From Victivallales bacterium (GTDB lineage Bacteria; Verrucomicrobiota; Lentisphaeria; Oligosphaerales; Oligosphaeraceae): a DNA stretch of 15,659 nt. The position numbers and the translations under genes are program-made. The stretch lies in assembly GCA_017543165.1 (NCBI GenBank), contig JAFYGL010000763.1, positions 1-15,659 on the forward strand. Direction: 5' to 3'. Shown one piece after another: positions 14,645 to 15,659 of the stretch (positions are counted from its first letter, which is position 1; each line of letters starts with the position of its first letter). The notes under the pieces were generated by a model. The model was not told the DNA's origin. It made no database searches and saw only the letters and a list, made by a program, of their open reading frames with translations.

Positions 14645-14682
14645 TGGCGACCCCATCATCTTCAGCGACCCCACAACCAACA

Positions 14683-15156
14683 ATGAGACGCAAGAGAAAA
14701 TATTTCCAGACAATGGCGGGCGACCCGCCGCCTGTGACATACGAGATACAGCATCGACTTCTTTTCAGCGAGGCGGACCCGCTGATGATAGGCTGGCATG
14801 GCCGTTTCCCGCAGTTCTTCGAGATGTGCCATACCGAGTTGATGCGCAGCATAGGCTTGACATACGATGTGTACAGGAAGCACGACATCGGGGCACCCAT
14901 TGTGCAGCTACATACCGATTTCTATGTGCCATTGGATTTGGACGAGTTGTTCACTGTCAGGGCGGAACTGGTATGGTCAGATGGCGCGCGCTTGAATGTG
15001 AACTATGAGGTGATGAAGGAGAACGGTGTGCTTGCCGCCACAGGTTACACAGTGCAGATGTTCTTCGATGTGCATTCGCACGAGCCATACATATCGACAC
15101 CTGACTTTGTGCAGGAGATATGGGACAAGTGGAAAAGAGGGGAGCTAGTCAGATGA
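14683..15156 (+). CDS. 4-hydroxybenzoyl-CoA thioesterase-like (4HBT) hotdog thioesterase
   Basis: A 157-residue hotdog enzyme. E-A-D-P-L-M-I-G-W-H-G-R-F-P-Q-F-F-E (30-47) follows the 4HBT pattern D-x-x-G-H-x-x-x-x-x-Y-x-x-x-F-E, with Asp32 in the catalytic position. It is the counterpart of the thioesterase ApeK and may release chains or remove stalled acyl groups from the ACP. ATG 14683 has no clear ribosome site; ATG 14713 is a possible shorter start that keeps the whole domain. Still longer in-frame starts would translate the upstream palindrome. It ends in a 4-nt ATGA overlap with the next ketosynthase. Confidence 0.78.
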   Translation: MRRKRKYFQTMAGDPPPVTYEIQHRLLFSEADPLMIGWHGRFPQFFEMCHTELMRSIGLTYDVYRKHDIGAPIVQLHTDFYVPLDLDELFTVRAELVWSDGARLNVNYEVMKENGVLAATGYTVQMFFDVHSHEPYISTPDFVQEIWDKWKRGELVR

Positions 15157-15659
15157 GAGATGTTCCAATAAATGTGCTGTATGCTGAAGGTGTGTCTGCC
15201 CTGGGCGATACCGTGGCCGATGCCGTGGATGGATTGTTCGGCAGGCGGCAGGCATTCACCAGCGGCAAAAACCTCATTGGCAAGGATTTGCAACTGGGCA
15301 TAGTTCAAGGTTTGACGATGGAGGAATCCCGCGCGTACTCATTGCTGAGAAAGGTATGCGAGAGATTGCCAGATTTTCCCAGGGAAAATACCCGTCTCTA
15401 CCTGGCCAGCACGGTAGGTGCGATTGATTTGCTGGAGAAGGCGCCAGCAGGCGAGAAGCCTGATTGCACAGGCCTGCTTCTCCAGAAGGCCAGGGAGCTG
15501 ACGGGCATTGACGATGCGGTGCTGGTGTCCGCCGCCTGCGCCTCTGGGCAGACAGCTGCCGCCATGGCAATGCGCGCTCTCAGGTATGGGCGTTGCCGCT
15601 ATGCGCTGGTGATTGGAATCGACATCTGCTCCGAATTCGTGACGGGCGGCTTTGCCTCC
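15153..15659 (+). CDS. second beta-ketoacyl synthase (partial, ApeO/ApeC-like)
   Basis: The first 169 residues of a ketosynthase, still open at the right edge. S-A-A-C-A-S-G-Q-T-A-A-A (126-137) contains the nucleophile Cys129, and G-R-C-R-Y-A-L-V-I-G-I-D (146-157) is the usual strand after it. The N-terminus lacks the V-I-T-G-x-G start common in FabF, as expected for the divergent partner ketosynthases of aryl-polyene clusters. Because the nucleophile is present, it is unlikely to be a pure chain-length factor. The histidine pair lies beyond the window and cannot be checked. Translation is coupled to the thioesterase by an ATGA overlap. Confidence 0.85.
   Translation, partial: MRDVPINVLYAEGVSALGDTVADAVDGLFGRRQAFTSGKNLIGKDLQLGIVQGLTMEESRAYSLLRKVCERLPDFPRENTRLYLASTVGAIDLLEKAPAGEKPDCTGLLLQKARELTGIDDAVLVSAACASGQTAAAMAMRALRYGRCRYALVIGIDICSEFVTGGFAS

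Noticed and set aside
1..15659. tRNA, rRNA, riboswitch or integrase/attachment-site signals
   Set aside because: By eye I found no cloverleaf, rRNA-like segment, known riboswitch core or recombinase gene. This was not a covariance search.

Overview
The window (15.7 kb, GC close to 50%) is from a didermic bacterium. Several lipoproteins with lipoboxes, a LolA-like carrier, a CsgG-like envelope protein and an RND/MMPL exporter all imply an outer membrane. Ribosome-binding sites are inconsistent. Intergenic DNA is full of short palindromic elements, and an LA_2272-type surface-repeat protein is present. This mixture suggests a gut or rumen member of the PVC group (Lentisphaerota/Kiritimatiellota-like), but that is inference; nothing in the window is a phylogenetic marker.

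Region 1 (118-1266, minus strand): one galactose-mutarotase-like (aldose epimerase superfamily) protein, divergent from everything else. A 470-bp intergenic region follows. It holds outward promoter candidates for both sides and a long hairpin element built of GGGACGAA/TTCGTCCC units.

Region 2 (1737-6301, plus strand): an envelope module of five exported proteins. In order they are a YcfL-family lipoprotein, an LpoB-like lipoprotein, a CsgG/FlgT-like protein, an LA_2272-type surface-repeat protein with two tandem 44-residue units, and a COG3014-type TPR lipoprotein. LpoB and YcfL relatives are linked to peptidoglycan synthase control in Enterobacteria, but no penicillin-binding protein is present here.

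Region 3 (6302-6539): a second copy of the GGGACGAAA hairpin element, in the opposite orientation to the first. Both copies share a conserved core and similar ends.

Region 4 (6540 to the right end, plus strand): a tight biosynthetic operon. Its order is ketosynthase, ACP, PlsC-like acyltransferase, PaaK-like adenylate-forming ligase, hotdog dehydratase, LolA-like protein, MMPL exporter fused to a DUF3261-like lipoprotein domain, FabZ-like dehydratase, 4HBT-type thioesterase, and a second ketosynthase cut by the window edge. This is the gene set of aryl-polyene (Ape)/xanthomonadin/flexirubin-type pathways. An aromatic starter would be activated by the ligase, elongated on the ACP, dehydrated to a polyene, and exported or anchored in the outer membrane. 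The ketoreductase, and any further glycosyl/acyltransferase or ammonia-lyase genes, would lie beyond the right edge.

The most notable points are the MMPL-DUF3261 fusion with an embedded lipoprotein signal at Cys800; the use of a PaaK-type ligase; two dispersed palindromic repeat families, one of them placed inside the biosynthetic operon before two hotdog-fold genes; and an in-frame open extension beyond the LpoB stop codon.
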